Origin: an uncultured Lachnospiraceae bacterium
GTDB lineage: Bacteria; Bacillota; Clostridia; Lachnospirales; Lachnospiraceae
Direction of reading: 5' to 3'
Assembly: GCA_948441955.1 (NCBI GenBank)
Contig: CAOJQZ010000089.1
Coordinates: 1 to 8,255 of the forward strand
DNA: 8,255 nucleotides
Position numbers and translations under genes: made by a program. This document shows positions 6,067 through 8,255 of this stretch, one piece after another. The notes beneath the pieces are model-generated. The model searched no databases. It saw nothing but the letters and a program-made list of their open reading frames with translations, and had not been told where the DNA came from. How positions within the stretch are numbered: position 1 is the first letter of the stretch; each line of letters opens with the position of its first letter.

Positions 6067-8255
6067 TTAATTTGTAGTCTTCATTGTAAATTTTATTTCT
6101 TTTTTAGACATGCCTGCAGTCACATTTGAATCTCGTTTTACTTCCCCTGCAAGCACCGCCTCTGCCAGCTTATCCTCCAGCTGATTCTGTACCGCACGTC
6201 TTAAGGGTCTTGCTCCATACTTCTGATCCGTACCGGTTTCCACAATATGCTTTCTGACAGAATCCCGGATTGTAAGTCCAATTCCCAGCTGATCCTTTGC
6301 ACGTCTTACAACATCCCTGCACATAAGACTTACAATCCGCTTCATTTCCTCTGCGCCAAGAGGATGAAAAACAATGATCTCATCAATCCGATTTAAAAAT
6401 TCCGGACGGAAAATCAGTTTAATCTCACTTAACACATTAGACTTCATCCTTTTATAGTCACCGGCTTTGTCCTCTTTTACATTAAAGCCCAGTTTTTTAG
6501 GATCAATGATTGCCTGCGCTCCCGCATTTGACGTCATGATGATTACCGTATTACGGAAATCCACCTTCCTTCCCTGGGAATCTGTAATATGCCCGTCATC
6601 CAACACCTGAAGCAGAATATTAAACACATCCGGATGTGCCTTTTCTATCTCGTCAAATAAAATGACGGAATATGGATGGCGTCTTACCTGCTCGCTGAGC
6701 TGACCGCCGTCGTCATGTCCCACATATCCCGGAGGCGATCCAATCATCTTTGCTACGCTGTGCTTTTCCATATACTCTGACATATCTACTCGTATCATGG
6801 AATCTTCATTTCCAAAAAGAGTCTCTGACAACGCCTTTGACAATTCGGTCTTTCCCACCCCGGTAGGCCCAAGGAACAAAAATGAGCCGATAGGACGGCC
6901 AGGATCTTTAAGACCTACGCGGCCTCTTCTTACTGCCTTTGCTACTGCTGTAACAGCCTCCTCCTGTCCTATAACACGCTTATGAAGAATCTGTTCCAGT
7001 TTCTGAAGCCTTACTCCTTCGGACTCCTGAAGTCTCCTCACCGGTATTTTTGTCCATTCGGATACAACGTCGGCAATATCATCCTCTGTCACACATATAT
7101 GTTTTTTCTCTTCTCTGGCACGAATACTTTTCCTGTGACGCAAAAGCTTCCTCTCTGCTTCCGCCTTTTCCTTCTTAAGCATTCCGGCTTCCGCCATGTC
7201 TCCCCGGCAAACTGCCTCCTCCATCTTCTCTTCAAGGGCTGTAATCATTCCCTCCAGCTCATACAGCTTTTCCGGCGCCTTGAAGTCCTTCAGTGAAACC
7301 TTTGAACATGCTTCATCCACCACGTCAATCGCCTTATCTGGAAGAAATCGGTCACTGATATATCGATCGGACAAACGCACTGCCGCTTCCAGAGCCGCTT
7401 CTTCTATTTCCACATGATGATGGGATTCATATCTGCTTTTCAATCCCCCAAGGATATTCAGGCAGTGTTCTGTGTCCGGCTCCTCTACTGTAACAGGCTG
7501 GAACCTTCGCTCCAGAGCCGCATCTTTTTCAATGTGCTTTCTGTATTCAACGATTGTAGTAGCGCCAATTAACTGAAACTCTCCTCTTGCAAGGGAAGGC
7601 TTTAATATGTTGGAGGCATCCATCGCACCTTCCGCTCCCCCGGCGCCGATAATAGTATGCACCTCATCAAGAAACAAAATTACATTTCCCGCCGTCTTTA
7701 CTTCCTGAATCAGCCGCTTCATTCTTTCTTCAAATTCACCTCTGTATTTTGAACCTGCAATCATCCCGGCCAGATCCATAGTTAAGATTTTCTTGTCCTT
7801 CATGCTGTCAGGAACTGCTCCTGTTGTAATACGGGCAGCAAGACCTTCCACCACCGCTGTCTTTCCTACTCCAGGCTCTCCTACCAGACATGGATTATTC
7901 TTTGTCCTGCGGCTTAATATCTGCATCAGCCTATGAATCTCTGCCTCCCGTCCAATGACCGGATCAAGCCTTCCTTCCTCTGCCTCCCGTGTAAGATCTG
8001 TCCCGTACTGTCTTAATACTCCTTCTTTGCCTTTATATGCTTCCTGTGATGCCTCACCTTGATATTCTTTCGGGTCAGCACCTGTAACATTTAAAATCTC
8101 CTGAAATATCTTCTGAAGGTTAATATTTAACGTAAGAAGAATCCGTGTGGCAACACAGTCTGTCTGTCGGATCATAGCAAGCAGCATGTGCTCGGTTCCG
8201 ATCTCTTCAGAACTCAAACGCAGGGCCTCGTTTTCGCTTTCCTCCAGAATGTACT
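6067..8255 (-). CDS. clpC: ATP-dependent Clp protease ATP-binding subunit ClpC, N-terminus cut off by the right edge
   Basis: ClpC is a Hsp100 unfoldase that threads substrates into ClpP for degradation. The frame stays open to the right edge (first complete codon TAC at 8253-8251), so the start is outside. The first residues (YILEESENEALRL, then IGTEHMLLAMI) look like the second Clp_N repeat, so about 80-90 residues are missing. Numbering from that tyrosine: AAA1 Walker A GEPGVGKT (125-132), Walker B ILFLDEVH (192-199), arginine finger in ERRF (about 249-250); a UVR-like middle coiled coil (about 324-384) that marks ClpC rather than ClpB or ClpA; AAA2 Walker A GPTGVGKT (462-469), Walker B VILFDEIE (530-537), sensor 2 GARPLRR (680-686). 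The LGF tripeptide (588-590) matches the ClpP-docking loop. A TTG at 8217-8215 is an internal leucine codon, not the start. Downstream are the unknown gene and radA in the same direction. Confidence 0.96.
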   Translation of the reverse strand, partial: YILEESENEALRLSSEEIGTEHMLLAMIRQTDCVATRILLTLNINLQKIFQEILNVTGADPKEYQGEASQEAYKGKEGVLRQYGTDLTREAEEGRLDPVIGREAEIHRLMQILSRRTKNNPCLVGEPGVGKTAVVEGLAARITTGAVPDSMKDKKILTMDLAGMIAGSKYRGEFEERMKRLIQEVKTAGNVILFLDEVHTIIGAGGAEGAMDASNILKPSLARGEFQLIGATTIVEYRKHIEKDAALERRFQPVTVEEPDTEHCLNILGGLKSRYESHHHVEIEEAALEAAVRLSDRYISDRFLPDKAIDVVDEACSKVSLKDFKAPEKLYELEGMITALEEKMEEAVCRGDMAEAGMLKKEKAEAERKLLRHRKSIRAREEKKHICVTEDDIADVVSEWTKIPVRRLQESEGVRLQKLEQILHKRVIGQEEAVTAVAKAVRRGRVGLKDPGRPIGSFLFLGPTGVGKTELSKALSETLFGNEDSMIRVDMSEYMEKHSVAKMIGSPPGYVGHDDGGQLSEQVRRHPYSVILFDEIEKAHPDVFNILLQVLDDGHITDSQGRKVDFRNTVIIMTSNAGAQAIIDPKKLGFNVKEDKAGDYKRMKSNVLSEIKLIFRPEFLNRIDEIIVFHPLGAEEMKRIVSLMCRDVVRRAKDQLGIGLTIRDSVRKHIVETGTDQKYGARPLRRAVQNQLEDKLAEAVLAGEVKRDSNVTAGMSKKEIKFTMKTTN

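Noticed and set aside
6797..7417. Plus-strand open frames inside clpC
   Set aside because: They are antisense to conserved AAA+ and middle-domain coding sequence, with low-complexity Ser/Phe/Leu composition typical of shadows.
8215..8217. TTG as the start of clpC (716-residue reading)
   Set aside because: The frame continues open upstream to the window edge with residues that fit the second Clp_N repeat, and no ribosome binding site sits at the right distance. The gene is simply cut by the edge.
1..8255. CRISPR array, insertion sequence, tRNA/rRNA, toxin-antitoxin or phage-defence genes
   Set aside because: I found no spaced direct repeats, transposase, terminal inverted repeats, tRNA cloverleaf or defence domains on either strand. 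Apart from two unknown small proteins the genes are housekeeping.

Overview
The window looks like a piece of a chromosome from a Gram-positive anaerobe, most likely a Lachnospiraceae-type Clostridia. The signs are a PolC-type replicative polymerase, ClpC next to RadA, the MEP isoprenoid enzyme IspG next to polC, an ECF vitamin transporter subunit, and strong AAGGAGG-type ribosome binding sites. I see no mobile element, CRISPR array, tRNA or rRNA. The genus call is inference from remembered family resemblance, not from a search. Every stretch without a gene is under 160 bases.

Left block (1-2829, all minus strand). Read in the direction of transcription it holds panT (predicted pantothenate ECF S component), a small membrane-anchored protein of unknown function with its own sigma-A-type promoter and a clear terminator, then ispG, whose stop codon overlaps the start of polC by 8 bases. 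polC runs off the left edge, so only its first 137 residues are present.

Divergent centre (2830-2963). panT (minus) and coaBC (plus) are transcribed away from each other. Their predicted promoters appear to share one self-complementary -35 hexamer (TTGCAA), each with a 17-base spacer. A 16-bp perfect palindrome lies in the panT leader. panT would import pantothenate and CoaBC carries out two steps of its conversion to coenzyme A, so the two genes form a functional pair.

Right block (4246-8255, minus strand). A clpC-unknown-radA cluster converges on coaBC, with a hairpin between the two 3' ends. clpC enters from the right edge without its start. Between clpC and radA lies a 137-residue conserved-looking protein of unknown function with a GTG start. 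radA begins 4 bases after that gene stops, which suggests translational coupling.

Most of the window is housekeeping. The points worth a second look are the shared -35 promoter pair with its nearby palindrome, the unknown protein embedded in the clpC-radA cluster, the small membrane protein before ispG, and the lack of an obvious promoter for ispG-polC.
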